In this document: piece after piece, positions 24,137 to 32,468 of the stretch
Position numbering within the stretch: position 1 is the first letter of the stretch
Layout: the number at the start of each line of letters is the position of its first letter
Made by a program: the position numbers and the translations under genes
Assembly: GCA_963730315.1 (NCBI GenBank)
Contig: CAVSRD010000005.1
Span: 335,583-399,582 of the forward strand
Direction of reading: 5' to 3'
Source: VRUE01 sp963730315
GTDB lineage: Bacteria > Actinomycetota > Thermoleophilia > Solirubrobacterales > 70-9
DNA length: 64,000 nt
The notes under the pieces: model-generated
Seen by the model: only the letters and a program-made list of their open reading frames with translations
Told to the model about the DNA's origin: nothing
Database searches by the model: none

Positions 24137-25297
24137 CTACGCGGCTTGTTTCGCCGCCGTGTACGTGCGCCGCGTCTCGCGCACCGCGTCGCGATAGACA
24201 TCCTCGATCGCGACGCCCGCGTCGAAGGCTTCGCGCGCCCGCTGGGCGCCGTTGCGCTCCGGCAACCGCACCTCGATGCCGAGCTGCGTGCGGGCCGGCT
24301 CGGTCCATCCCAGCAGCCCGTCCAGCACTCCCCGCGCCTCGACCTCCTCGCCCCGCCGGAAGTCGATCATCTTGCCGCTCATCCCGTAGCGGATCGCCCG
24401 CCAGAAGTTCTCCTCGATCTCACGGTCGGCCAGCGGCGAGCCGGCGCCGTCGTAGCCGTGCTGGTCGAAGTCGAGCGCGGCCTGGGCGATGCAGGCGGCG
24501 ATCAGCCCGGCCAGGCCGAACGACTCCTCGCCGCGCGTCTGCGCGTCGCAGACGCGCACCTCGACCGTGCCGAACTCGTGGTGCGGGCGCACGCTCCACC
24601 ACAGCTGCGTCGACTCGACCACCGTGCCGGTCCGCTGCAGCATGGCGACGAAGTCGGCGTAGGTGTCCCAGTCGCCGAACGGGCTGGGCACACCGCAGCG
24701 CGGGAAGGTGCGCGTGAAGATCTCGGTGCGCACCGTGTGCAGGCCGGTGTCGCGACGGTCGAGGAAGGGCGAGTTGGCGGAGACCGCAAGCAGCAGCGGC
24801 AGCAGCTCGCGCATCCAGTCGCAGACGGCGATCGCCCGGTCGGCGCCGCGGACACCCATGTGGACATGGAGGCTCCAGGTGTTGTTGCGCTGCGCGACCC
24901 AGCCCAGTTCGCTGCGCAGCCGGTTGTAATGGGGCGTGTCGATGATCCGCTGGTCCAGGTACCTGGCCCAGGGGTGAACGCCCATCGCAGCCAGCCCCAG
25001 GCCCATCCCGTCGACCAGCTCGAAGAGCCGGGCACGGCGTTCGCGCTGCGCGGCGACCGCCTCTGCGAAGCGGGCGGACCGGCCGGAGCGGATCTCGATC
25101 TCCGAGGCGATCAGCTCGCCCGCCGCGGAGCCGGCCAGCACCTCGTCCTTCTGGCAGGCGGCGAACACGTCCTCGAAGCGGTGCTCCAGCTCCAACGTCG
25201 CCGGGTCGACGATCGCGAACTCCTCCTCGAGGCCGATGGTGAAGTCGACCGACGACTCGAATCTCTCCCGAGCGAGGTCGAGGTCGAGGGGAGTCAC
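24137..25297 (-). CDS. Carboxylate-amine ligase of the GCS2 (YbdK) family
   Basis: A 386-residue ATP-dependent carboxylate-amine ligase related to glutamate-cysteine ligase type 2. Visible are FTIGLEEEFAIVDP near residue 19 (metal-binding acidic residues), LHVHMGV near 143 and VEVRVCDAQT near 250. The natural substrates of most bacterial members are unproven; in actinobacteria some act in mycothiol- or ergothioneine-like thiol metabolism. It is the last gene of the run from grx through rex, 34 bases after rex, which suggests a redox role. The GTG start fits that spacing. Confidence 0.85.
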   Translation of the reverse strand: MTPLDLDLARERFESSVDFTIGLEEEFAIVDPATLELEHRFEDVFAACQKDEVLAGSAAGELIASEIEIRSGRSARFAEAVAAQRERRARLFELVDGMGLGLAAMGVHPWARYLDQRIIDTPHYNRLRSELGWVAQRNNTWSLHVHMGVRGADRAIAVCDWMRELLPLLLAVSANSPFLDRRDTGLHTVRTEIFTRTFPRCGVPSPFGDWDTYADFVAMLQRTGTVVESTQLWWSVRPHHEFGTVEVRVCDAQTRGEESFGLAGLIAACIAQAALDFDQHGYDGAGSPLADREIEENFWRAIRYGMSGKMIDFRRGEEVEARGVLDGLLGWTEPARTQLGIEVRLPERNGAQRAREAFDAGVAIEDVYRDAVRETRRTYTAAKQAA

Positions 25298-25331
25298 AGG
25301 GGCTCCGGCACGGACGTTCTGAGACAGGCCA

Positions 25332-26003
25332 CTAGGCCAGGTAGAAGTAGAGCGCGTAGAGGAGGTCGACGGCGGGGCTGGAGGTGTGCACCGTCACCTC
25401 CGGCGGCACCTGGAGCAGCTGCTCGGAGTAGTTGAAGATGATCTTCACGCCGGCCTCCACCAAGCGGTCGGCGACCGCCTGCGCCGAGGTGGCCGGAACG
25501 GCGAGTACGCCGACCACGATCTCCTGCTCGGCGACCACCGTGTCCAGCTCGGCGAAGTCGCGCACCGCCAGGTTGCCCACCTGCCTGCCGACAACCTCGG
25601 GGTCGACGTCGAACATCGCCACCACCTGGAAGCCGTGGTCGGCGAAGATGTCAGAGCTGGCGATCGCCTGGCCGAGGTGGCCGGCGCCGAACAGAGCGAT
25701 GTTGTGCTGCCCGGAGGTGCGGAGGATCTTGCGGATCTCCGAGACCAGCGATTCGACGTTGTAGCCAACCCCGCGCTTGCCGAACTTGCCGAAACCGGAG
25801 AGATCGCGGCGAATCTGGGTCGGGTTGATGTGTGTGTAGTCCGAGAGCTCCTGCGAGGAGATCGTCTCGCGACCCATCTTGCGGGCCTGCGTCAGCACCT
25901 GCAGGTAGCGCGAGAGGCGGGCCGCGACGCCGAGCGAGAGCCGCTCGCCCTCGGCGATCAATCCGTTCCCCACGTCAATCTCATCCACTGCCCGCTCGAT
26001 CAT
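25332..26003 (-). CDS. rex: Redox-sensing transcriptional repressor Rex
   Basis: A 223-residue NADH/NAD+ sensor that represses respiratory and fermentative genes when NADH is low. The N-terminal winged helix (residues 22-95) contains ISSQELSDYTHINPTQIRRDLSGFGKFGKRGVGY. The Rossmann domain has NIALFGAGHLGQAI near 100-113 and ends with a swapped C-terminal helix (VDLLYALYFYLA). It overlaps the glutaredoxin-like gene by 23 bases. I see no obvious Rex operator (TTGTGAA/TTCACAA type) in the window. Confidence 0.95.
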   Translation of the reverse strand: MIERAVDEIDVGNGLIAEGERLSLGVAARLSRYLQVLTQARKMGRETISSQELSDYTHINPTQIRRDLSGFGKFGKRGVGYNVESLVSEIRKILRTSGQHNIALFGAGHLGQAIASSDIFADHGFQVVAMFDVDPEVVGRQVGNLAVRDFAELDTVVAEQEIVVGVLAVPATSAQAVADRLVEAGVKIIFNYSEQLLQVPPEVTVHTSSPAVDLLYALYFYLA

Positions 26004-26253
26004 CGTCGAACTCCACAGTATCGAGCCGCGCCCGCACGGAGTCGCGGTCCAGGGCCAGCTCCGAGACGATCTCGCCGTCCACCTCGACGACCGGGATGCG
26101 CTCGAGCATCCGCCGCAGCAGCAGCTCCTCGCTGTCGATGTTCACCTCGCGCAGCGAGAAGCGGTAGCCGTCGTCGTGCAGGGCGACGATCGCCTCCAGC
26201 GCCTGCTCGCAGAGGTGACAGCCGGGACGGGAGTAGACGACGACCTCACTCAT
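25981..26253 (-). CDS. Glutaredoxin-like thiol-disulfide protein (DUF836 type)
   Basis: A 90-residue thioredoxin-fold protein. VVVYSRPGCHLCEQAL carries the CxxC site (Cys12, Cys15), RIPVVEVDGE holds the cis-Pro, and a C-terminal helix follows. It probably reduces a small disulfide. The gene lies 13 bases after tsaD and overlaps rex, which links it to redox control. Partner proteins are unknown. Confidence 0.85.
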   Translation of the reverse strand: MSEVVVYSRPGCHLCEQALEAIVALHDDGYRFSLREVNIDSEELLLRRMLERIPVVEVDGEIVSELALDRDSVRARLDTVEFDDDRAGSG

Positions 26254-26266
26254 GGAGGCCTCGCGC

Positions 26267-27274
26267 TCATGCTGCGATCGGCGGGCGGGCGCTGGGAACG
26301 GCGTCGTAGGAGAGGTACTCCGGGAACGGCAGGCGCGGCACGAAGCGGGCCGCCGAGCCGATCATCGCCGCGTTGTCGGTGCAGAGCCGCGGCGCCACCA
26401 GCTTCAGCCGTACCCCGCGCCGCTCGCAGAGCTCCGCCACCGCCTCGCGCAGCGCCCTGTTGGCGGCAACGCCGCCGCCCAGCGCCACCGCCTGCCAGTC
26501 GCCCCGCTTCAGCGCCCGTCCGAGTTTCGAGCTGAGCTGCCCGACCGCCGCCGCCTGGAAACCGGCCGCCAGATCGGCGCGGCGCTCTTCGGTTCCCTCC
26601 GGGCCGAGGTCGCGGCAGAGGTAGGCGAGCGCCGTCTTCAGCCCGCTGAAACTGAAGTCGAGTCCCGGGTCGCGGGCCATCGCCACCGGCAGCTCGAACG
26701 CCTCGGGGTCCCCGGCGGAGGCCAGCCGCTCCAGCGCAGGCCCGCCCGGAAAGCCGAGCCCGAGCATCCGGGCGACCTTGTCGAAGGCCTCCCCGGCGGC
26801 GTCGTCGAGGGTCTGCCCGAGCACCTCGTGCCCGGCCCGGTCGCGCACCCCGGCGAGCAGCGTGTGCCCGCCGCTCGCCACCAGGCAGAGGAAGGGCGGG
26901 TCGAGCGGCTCCGGCGCGAGGAAGTTGGCGGCGACGTGCCCCTGCAGGTGGTCGACCGGGATCAACGGCAGCCGCCGCGGCGCGGCGAGCGCCTTCGCGG
27001 TGCTGAGCCCGACCAGCAGCGCCCCGATCAGGCCCGGCCGAGTGGTGACCGCGACCGCCTCGACGTCGTCGAGCGAGGCACTGGCCTCGGCCAACGCTGC
27101 TTCGACCACCGGCACGGTCAGCTCGAGGTGGCGACGGGAGGCGACCTCGGGGACGATCCCGCCGAACTTGGCGTGCTCCGCATCCTGAGAGGAGATGACG
27201 TTCGAGAGGATCGCGGCCCGATCGACCACGGCCGCACACGTGTCATCGCAGGAGGTCTCGATGGCCAGGATCAT
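26267..27274 (-). CDS. tsaD: tRNA N6-adenosine threonylcarbamoyltransferase TsaD
   Basis: Catalytic subunit that transfers threonylcarbamoyl to A37 of ANN-decoding tRNAs, working with TsaB and TsaE. The 335-residue ASKHA-fold protein starts MILAIETSCDDTCAAVV. It has the metal-binding HLQGH (equivalent of HxEGH), ASGGHTLL, LDFSFSGLKTA and the C-terminal CTDNAAMIG. It begins three bases after rimI in a run tsaB-rimI-tsaD. The family and role are well established. Confidence 0.97.
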   Translation of the reverse strand: MILAIETSCDDTCAAVVDRAAILSNVISSQDAEHAKFGGIVPEVASRRHLELTVPVVEAALAEASASLDDVEAVAVTTRPGLIGALLVGLSTAKALAAPRRLPLIPVDHLQGHVAANFLAPEPLDPPFLCLVASGGHTLLAGVRDRAGHEVLGQTLDDAAGEAFDKVARMLGLGFPGGPALERLASAGDPEAFELPVAMARDPGLDFSFSGLKTALAYLCRDLGPEGTEERRADLAAGFQAAAVGQLSSKLGRALKRGDWQAVALGGGVAANRALREAVAELCERRGVRLKLVAPRLCTDNAAMIGSAARFVPRLPFPEYLSYDAVPSARPPIAA

Positions 27275-27277
27275 CGG

Positions 27278-27763
27278 TCAGTCCAACCACATGATCAGGG
27301 CGTCCTCGCCGTTGTCCTGGTAGTAGCGGGGGCGCACCCCCGCCGAGCGAAACCCGAGCTGCTCGTACATCGCGATCGCCTCGCGGTTGGAGACTCGCAC
27401 CTCGAGCGTGAAGGGTAGGTCGCCGCCGCCGACCTCGACCAGCCGCCCGATCAGCCCGCTGGCGACTCCGCGCCGCCGCCGCTCCGGCGCCACCGCGACG
27501 TTCATCAGGTGCCAGACGCGGTCGTAGCGCGAGCAGACCAGGTAGCCGAGCAGCTCGTCTCCCTCGGTCGCCGCAAGGCAAATTCCCGACGGCTTCGAGA
27601 GCTCGAGCACGAACATCGCCAGCGACCAGGGCGCCGGGAAGGAGCGCCGCTCGATCGAGATCACCGCCGGCAAGTCGCTGTAGGCGAGTCGCCGCACCGG
27701 GAACCCGCTGCTCAACTCACTCGGCCTTTTTGAGAGTGCCTCGCTCACGCCAACGTTCCGCAT
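27278..27763 (-). CDS. rimI: Ribosomal-protein-alanine N-acetyltransferase RimI-like (GNAT)
   Basis: A GNAT acetyltransferase of 161 residues or fewer, of the RimI type that acetylates the N-terminal Ala of ribosomal protein S18. Seen are the RimI hallmark FPAPWSLAMF, VAVAPERRRRGVASGL (acetyl-CoA loop) and LEVRVSNREAIAMYEQLGF. It sits between tsaB and tsaD, the usual actinobacterial arrangement. The start is uncertain: ATG at 27763 overlaps tsaB by 47 bases, GTG at 27748 is in frame, and TTG at 27715 just after the tsaB stop would give the length usual in the family. Confidence 0.88.
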   Translation of the reverse strand: MRNVGVSEALSKRPSELSSGFPVRRLAYSDLPAVISIERRSFPAPWSLAMFVLELSKPSGICLAATEGDELLGYLVCSRYDRVWHLMNVAVAPERRRRGVASGLIGRLVEVGGGDLPFTLEVRVSNREAIAMYEQLGFRSAGVRPRYYQDNGEDALIMWLD

Positions 27764-28421
27764 CGGGAGCTCGCAGGTAGATCGGCGCGCCGGGACCGGG
27801 CTTGCCGCCGCCCGGGCCGGTCGCCAGGGCGCAGACGTGCCGCGCAGCGATCCGGTGAACGGGGTCGACATCGTCCGGGATCTCGGCGCCCCGACTCGCC
27901 AACTGCTGGCGAAATCGTACCGCGCCCGATCCGCCGCACAGCGCCGCTCGGGGCAGACCGGCAAGCCGCTCCGCAAGCCCCTCGGGCGAGCTAACCAGCG
28001 GACCCCAGAGCCGCTCGCCGTCGCTCGAGTAGAGGGCCGCGAAGACCTCCCCGCGGCGTGCGTCGAGGACCGCGAGACGGTTTCTATCGCCGGCCGTCTC
28101 GCCAAGCCCGCAGCCGAGGGCGTCGAGCGTGCAAGCGCCGCCGACCGGCAGGCCGCGGCTCAGCCCGAGCCCCTGCGCGGTGGCCACGCCGACCCGGACG
28201 CCGGTGAAGGAGCCCGGCCCCAGCCCGACCGCGATCCGCTCCACGGCCTCCCAGCCACCTGCCGCGGCGGCGGCCCGCTCGACCTCGCCGAGCAGCGCGG
28301 TGGCGTGCTGCGGCTCGCCCTCCTGGGAGGGGCGGAGCAGCGTCTCGAAGATGACTTCGCCGTTGCCGGTCGCGGCAACGGCAACGTCGCCGGTCGCGGT
28401 ATCGAAACCGACGACAGCCAA
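27717..28421 (-). CDS. tsaB: tRNA threonylcarbamoyladenosine biosynthesis protein TsaB
   Basis: Non-catalytic partner of TsaD in t6A synthesis. The 234-residue protein starts MAVVGFDTATGDVAVA and has the conserved VGLGPGSFTGVRVGVATAQGL at about residues 65-85, then LDARRGEVFAALY. The start appears to be TTG. It lies 12 bases after the secreted-protein gene and overlaps rimI. The nearby tsaE completes the set apart from TsaC, which is not in this window. Confidence 0.93.
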   Translation of the reverse strand: MAVVGFDTATGDVAVAATGNGEVIFETLLRPSQEGEPQHATALLGEVERAAAAAGGWEAVERIAVGLGPGSFTGVRVGVATAQGLGLSRGLPVGGACTLDALGCGLGETAGDRNRLAVLDARRGEVFAALYSSDGERLWGPLVSSPEGLAERLAGLPRAALCGGSGAVRFRQQLASRGAEIPDDVDPVHRIAARHVCALATGPGGGKPGPGAPIYLRAPDAERWRERGTLKKAE

Positions 28422-28433
28422 GGTCCGCCGCGG

Positions 28434-28838
28434 CTACTTCCCGCTGCTGCGCTTGCCGCTGCGTTCGGAGACGAAGAACTTGAAGAGGCCGACCCGCTTG
28501 CCCTTCACGAACCAGGTCACCTGGTGCCTGCCGGGAATGTTCGAGGTGATCTTGTTGACGTAGAGCGTGCCTTGTTCGGCCTGCTGTTTCGGCGCGCAGA
28601 GGTGCTTCTTGGTTGGAAATTTGACGCAGACCGTGTAGTAGACGTCAGCCTTGTTGCTGCGGAAGAAGGCGCCCTTCTTGCGCGACTTCGGGCAGGTGTG
28701 CGACGGCTTCGCGTTCTTCGACAGGCCGCAGGCAACGTAATGCCTGTAGGCGGCGCCCTGGGCCGCGGCGGGACCGGCGCTGACGAGGAGCAGCGCCGTA
28801 CCCAGCCCGATCGCCGCGAGCGTCTTCAGTCCCTTCAT
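28434..28838 (-). CDS. Secreted small basic protein
   Basis: A 134-residue exported protein. The signal peptide is MKGLKTLAAIGLGTALLLVSA with cleavage near AAAQ. The mature part is rich in Lys/Arg and has four Cys (ACGL, HTCP, TVCV, HLCA), suggesting two disulfides. GTLYVNK and VTWFVKGKRVG suggest a beta-sandwich. GGAGG nine bases before the ATG supports the start. It interrupts the tsa gene run; no functional link to t6A is evident. No family is recognised. Confidence 0.7.
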   Translation of the reverse strand: MKGLKTLAAIGLGTALLLVSAGPAAAQGAAYRHYVACGLSKNAKPSHTCPKSRKKGAFFRSNKADVYYTVCVKFPTKKHLCAPKQQAEQGTLYVNKITSNIPGRHQVTWFVKGKRVGLFKFFVSERSGKRSSGK

Positions 28839-28908
28839 CTCGGCGCTTCCTCCTTGGGTCGAGTTTGGCCGGCGATGCTACACCGCAGGTGCCCTGACCG
28901 AAACACAC

Positions 28909-29370
28909 CTATTCGCGGCCCGATGCGGCCAGCACCTCAATTCCCCGCCGATCGCCACCAGCGTGCCTGATCCGCACCTCCAACGCCTCGCGGCCGGCAA
29001 GCTGCGGCTCGGCGATCGCCGGCCACTCGACGAAGGCGATCGAGGCGGCATCGAGGTAGTCCTCGAGCAGCGCCGGATCCTCCCGCTCCAAGTCGGTCAG
29101 CCGGTAGAGGTCGAGATGGGAGACGGGGACCGGCCCGGAGTAACGCTGGCCGATCGTGAAGGTCGGCGAGGTGACCGTGTCCTCGACACCGAGAGCGCGG
29201 CAGGCGCCGCGGATAAGCGTCGTCTTCCCCACCCCGACGTCGCCGCTGACCACCACGACGTCGCCCGGGCGCAGGCGGGCAGCGATCCGCGCCCCGACCG
29301 CCTCCGTCTCCGCGGCGCTGGCCGTCGTGAAGCGCTCCGGGGACGGCTCTGCCATCGCAGCTCCGCTCAA
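28909..29370 (-). CDS. tsaE: tRNA threonylcarbamoyladenosine biosynthesis ATPase TsaE
   Basis: A 153-residue P-loop ATPase that resets the TsaBD complex during t6A synthesis. Walker A is GDVGVGKTT (residues 43-51). SPTFTIG, LDLYRL and FVEWP are family motifs. The start overlaps the uracil-DNA glycosylase stop by four bases, so it is translationally coupled. An internal ATG (MAEPSP) five codons later is possible. Confidence 0.93.
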   Translation of the reverse strand: MSGAAMAEPSPERFTTASAAETEAVGARIAARLRPGDVVVVSGDVGVGKTTLIRGACRALGVEDTVTSPTFTIGQRYSGPVPVSHLDLYRLTDLEREDPALLEDYLDAASIAFVEWPAIAEPQLAGREALEVRIRHAGGDRRGIEVLAASGRE

Positions 29371-30044
29371 CCGAACAGGTCGAGCTGGTCGGCCGGCGGC
29401 TGCGGGGGATCGGACGGCGCCTCCTCCTCCTCCTCGATCTCCTCCTCGCGCGGCACGCCGGGGGCCGGGCCGGCGAGCAGCCCCGGCAGCAGCCCGAAGT
29501 CGCCGCGCAGCGTCTCCTTCACCGCCGGGGTGCGCAGCGCCGCCGCCGGGTGGAAGAGCGGCAGCAGGAATACGGCGCGCCCGCCCAGCTCGTGCACCTG
29601 CGGCGTGCCCCGCACCCTGGTGATCCCCGCCGGGTTTCCGCTCAGCAGCTTGGTGGCGAAGTTGCCCAGGGTGCAGACGACCCTCGGCTCGATCAGCCGC
29701 ACCTGCTCGAACAGGTAGGGCCGGCAGGCCTCGATCTCGAGCGGTTGCGGGTCGCGGTTGCCTGGCGGGCGGCTCTTCAGCACGTTGGCGATGAAGACGT
29801 CCTCGCGCGTCATCCCGATCCCCCCCAGCAGCTCGTTGAGCAGCTGGCCGGCGCGCCCCACGAAGGGCAGCCCCTGGCGATCCTCCTCGGCGCCCGGCGC
29901 CTCACCCACAAACATCACGTCGGCGTCGGCGTCGCCCGCCCCGAACACGGCGTTGGTCCGCGTCTCGTGCAGCGGGCAGCGGGTGCACTCCTTGACCTCC
30001 TCGTACAGCTCGACCAGTTGCGCCCGCCGCTCCTCGGCTGTCAT
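29367..30044 (-). CDS. Family 4 uracil-DNA glycosylase with C-terminal clamp-binding motif
   Basis: A 225-residue DNA repair enzyme that removes uracil. Four cysteines typical of the Fe-S family-4 enzymes are visible (CTRCP near residues 20-24 and later CRPYL and VVCTLG). Other motifs are GEAPGAEEDRQGLPFVGRAG (motif A) and LFHPAAAL (motif B). After residue 190 comes an acidic Glu/Pro linker ending in QLDLF (220-224), which matches the beta sliding clamp motif QLxLF. Family assignment is secure; clamp binding is inferred. It heads the tsa operon. Confidence 0.9.
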   Translation of the reverse strand: MTAEERRAQLVELYEEVKECTRCPLHETRTNAVFGAGDADADVMFVGEAPGAEEDRQGLPFVGRAGQLLNELLGGIGMTREDVFIANVLKSRPPGNRDPQPLEIEACRPYLFEQVRLIEPRVVCTLGNFATKLLSGNPAGITRVRGTPQVHELGGRAVFLLPLFHPAAALRTPAVKETLRGDFGLLPGLLAGPAPGVPREEEIEEEEEAPSDPPQPPADQLDLFG

Positions 30045-30070
30045 CGCGGCAATGCTAACGACGCTCGAGA

Positions 30071-30176
30071 ACTATCCCGGTAGGGGTAGAGCGTCTTGTA
30101 CTTCTTCCGCGGCGCCGTCGGCGGACCGCCGACAACTGTCTTCGGAAAAGCCAAGCGGAACCCCTACCGGGATAGT
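30071..30176. repeat. 106-bp element with perfect 17-bp inverted ends and inner palindrome
   Basis: ACTATCCCGGTAGGGGT and its exact reverse complement stand 72 bp apart. In the centre GTCGGCGG-A-CCGCCGAC (30117-30133) is a second perfect hairpin. A TA dinucleotide is the second-outermost pair of each end, as in TA-targeting mariner/IS630-type MITEs. It fills the gap between panB, whose stop codon follows at 30179, and the uracil-DNA glycosylase gene. It could also fold as an RNA hairpin separating the two operons. Confidence 0.65.
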
Positions 30177-30178
30177 CC

Positions 30179-31114
30179 TTACGGAAGCGGCTCCCAGTCC
30201 CAGGCTTTCTGCGAGCCGAGGCTCTCCTGGTCGAGGTAGCGGCGGAGCTCGGCCAGCTCCGCCGGCTCGACGCCGTAGACGTGGTCGGGTTCGGGGAAGT
30301 GGCGCGAGCGGACCTCCGCCACGTACTGCCCGACCCCGGCCAGCATCGCGTCGTGGACTTCCGCGTAGCGCTTGACGAATTTGGGCGCGCGGCCGGTGGT
30401 GATCCCGAGCAGGTCGTGGAAGACGAGCACCTGGCCGGCCGTCGCCGGGCCGGCGCCGATCCCGATCGTCGGCACGTCGAGCTTGGCGACGATCGTCTCG
30501 GTGATCGCCGTCGGGACCGCCTCGAAGACGATCGCGAAGCAGCCAACCGACTGCAGGGCGAGCGCGTCCTCATAGAGCTTGATCGCGCTCTCCGCGGTCT
30601 TGCCCTGGGTCCTGTAGCCGCCGAGCGCGGTAGCCGTCTGGGGGGTGAGGCCGACATGGCCCATCACCGGGATGCCGGAGCGGACAATCGCCCGCGCGCG
30701 CTCGACCGACGTCCCCCCCGCCTCCAGCTTGACGACCTCGCAACCGGTCTCCTTGACGAGCCGCTGGGCGCTTTCCACTGCCAGCTCGTTGCTCGCCTCG
30801 TAGCTGCCCATCGGCATGTCGCCGACCATCAGCGGCGTCTTCACGCCACGGCGCACGGCCTTGCCGAGCATCACCATCTCGTCCATCGAGACCGGCTCGG
30901 TGCCGGGGTAGCCGAGCACGACCATGGCCGCCGTGTCGCCGACCAGGACCAGGTCGACGCCGGCCGCCTCGGCGACTCGGGCCGAGGGGTAGTCGTAGGC
31001 GGTGACCATCACGATCGGCTCGCCGGCCTCCTTCATCTCGGCGAGGCGCGGCAGCGTCATCGCCGCCCGTCCGGCCGGCGGCGGTGCGGCATGGGAGCGT
31101 CCGCCCGTGCTCAC
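30179..31114 (-). CDS. panB: 3-methyl-2-oxobutanoate hydroxymethyltransferase
   Basis: First committed enzyme of pantothenate synthesis, making ketopantoate from 2-oxoisovalerate and methylene-tetrahydrofolate. The 311-residue TIM barrel has VMVTAYDYPSARVAE, VGDTAAMVVLGYPGT, MVGDMPMGSYE, VKLEAGG, GHVGLTPQ, and IGIGAGPATAGQVLVFHDLLG with the catalytic Glu region before it. The start overlaps panD by four bases. An N-terminal extension of about 18 residues is Ala/Pro-rich. It is the last gene of panC-panD-panB. Confidence 0.96.
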   Translation of the reverse strand: MSTGGRSHAAPPPAGRAAMTLPRLAEMKEAGEPIVMVTAYDYPSARVAEAAGVDLVLVGDTAAMVVLGYPGTEPVSMDEMVMLGKAVRRGVKTPLMVGDMPMGSYEASNELAVESAQRLVKETGCEVVKLEAGGTSVERARAIVRSGIPVMGHVGLTPQTATALGGYRTQGKTAESAIKLYEDALALQSVGCFAIVFEAVPTAITETIVAKLDVPTIGIGAGPATAGQVLVFHDLLGITTGRAPKFVKRYAEVHDAMLAGVGQYVAEVRSRHFPEPDHVYGVEPAELAELRRYLDQESLGSQKAWDWEPLP

Positions 31115-31491
31115 GACAGAAGCACCTCGGGGTGGCTGTCGACGGCGGTCACCGAGTTGTCCTCGCCGACGTGGACGACGACCGGCGAGTAGGACTCGAG
31201 GTCACTCTCGTCGTAGGCGCCGAAGGAAGCGACGATGACCTTGTGGCCGGGGCGGGTCAGGTGGGCGGCCGCGCCGTTGACCTGGATCGCGCCAGAGCCG
31301 GGCTCGCCATCGATCGCGTAGGTGACGAAACGGGCGCCGTTGTCGAGGTCCCAGACGTGCACCTGCTCGTTCGTCATCAGGTCGGCAGCGGCCATCAGCT
31401 CGGTGTCGATCGTGATACTGCCGACGTACTCGACGTCGCAGTCGGTCACCGTCGCCCGGTGGATCTTGGACTTCAACATCTGCCTATGCAT
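31111..31491 (-). CDS. panD: Aspartate 1-decarboxylase proenzyme
   Basis: Makes beta-alanine for pantothenate. The 126-residue proenzyme cleaves itself between Gly24 and Ser25 (YVGSITID) to form the pyruvoyl group; this site is intact. Lys9 and Arg54 equivalents (LKSKIHR, GARFVTY) are present. It lies between panC (four-base gap) and panB (four-base overlap), so the three form one transcript. Confidence 0.96.
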   Translation of the reverse strand: MHRQMLKSKIHRATVTDCDVEYVGSITIDTELMAAADLMTNEQVHVWDLDNGARFVTYAIDGEPGSGAIQVNGAAAHLTRPGHKVIVASFGAYDESDLESYSPVVVHVGEDNSVTAVDSHPEVLLS

Positions 31492-31495
31492 CGGC

Positions 31496-32431
31496 TCACT
31501 TTCCAGTCGTAGTTGCGGTTTTCAGGTTCTCGGGGTCGATCGTCACGTTGTCGATCAGCCGCGCCTCACCGACCCGGGCGGCGACCGCAACGAGGATGGG
31601 GCGGTCGCCCAGCTCGGCAACCGGGGTGAGGTCTTCGGGGTCGCGCGCCTCCAGGTACTCGGGCTCGATCCCGGAGGCAGACAGCTCCCGCCGGCCGGCC
31701 TCGATGCCGGCCGCGAGAGAGCCCGCCCGGGCGCCCCGCGCGACGGCCGCCAGCGCCCGCGCGACGGCCGTCGCCCGCTTCCGCTCCGCCTCGCTCAGGT
31801 AGGCGTTGCGCGAGCTCATCGCCAGGCCGTCCGGCTCGCGGACGGTGGGCAACCCCTCGACCCGAACCGAAAAGTCGAGGTCGCGGACCATGCGGCGGAT
31901 CGCCGCCAGCTGCTGGGCGTCCTTGCGGCCAAAGTAGGCGACGTCGGGCTGGACCGAGTTGAAGAGCTTTGCGACGACCGTGGTCACGCCGCGGAAGTGC
32001 TCGGGGCCACGCCGCTCCGGGTCGCCGCAGAGGACCTCGGTCAGGCCGCCGACCTCAACCGTGGTGGAGAAGCCCTGCGGGTAGACCTGCTCGACCGACG
32101 GCGCGTAGATCAGGTCGGCGCCGGCCTCGGCGGCCAGCGCAGCATCGCGCCGCTCGTCGCGCGGGTAGCGCTCGAGGTCCTCGTCGACACCGAACTGGGC
32201 CGGGTTGACGAAGAGGCTCATCACCACCACGTCGCACGCGGCGCGGGCGGCGCGCAGCAGCGAGAGGTGGCCCTCGTGCAGATCGCCCATCGTCGGCACC
32301 AGACCGATCGCCTGCCCCTCGCTGCGGGGCGCGGCCAGCGCGTCGCGCAGCTCATCCCGGGCGCGAACTATCTTCACGCCTGCGCTTGCATGGGAGGGCT
32401 CAGTCAGTACGAGGCTCATTTTGGGGTCCAT
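31496..32431 (-). CDS. panC: Pantothenate synthetase
   Basis: Joins pantoate and beta-alanine with ATP. Motifs: VPTMGDLHEGHLSLL (HIGH-like), SLFVNPAQFG, YFGRKDAQQ (KDxQQ) and AMSSRNAYL (KMSKS-like). ATG at 32431 is chosen because a TATAAT box at 32463-32458 makes the in-frame TTG at 32458 part of the promoter; ATG at 32419 is also possible. It is the first gene of the pan operon. Confidence 0.94.
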   Translation of the reverse strand: MDPKMSLVLTEPSHASAGVKIVRARDELRDALAAPRSEGQAIGLVPTMGDLHEGHLSLLRAARAACDVVVMSLFVNPAQFGVDEDLERYPRDERRDAALAAEAGADLIYAPSVEQVYPQGFSTTVEVGGLTEVLCGDPERRGPEHFRGVTTVVAKLFNSVQPDVAYFGRKDAQQLAAIRRMVRDLDFSVRVEGLPTVREPDGLAMSSRNAYLSEAERKRATAVARALAAVARGARAGSLAAGIEAGRRELSASGIEPEYLEARDPEDLTPVAELGDRPILVAVAARVGEARLIDNVTIDPENLKTATTTGK

Positions 32432-32457
32432 GCCCTTTGGGGTCACGGCCGCGGCCA

Positions 32458-32463
32458 ATTATA
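32458..32463 (-). promoter_or_regulatory. panC: -10 box of the pan operon
   Basis: TATAAT, a perfect -10 hexamer and an A/T island in GC-rich sequence, stands 27 bases before the chosen panC start and just after the stop of the acyltransferase gene. No good -35 hexamer is seen 16-18 bases upstream. It decides the panC start. Confidence 0.5.
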
Positions 32464-32468
32464 GGGCC

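Noticed and set aside
32432..32468. Riboswitch or leader peptide before the pan operon
   Set aside because: The space between the TATAAT box and panC is under 30 bases, too short for a riboswitch.
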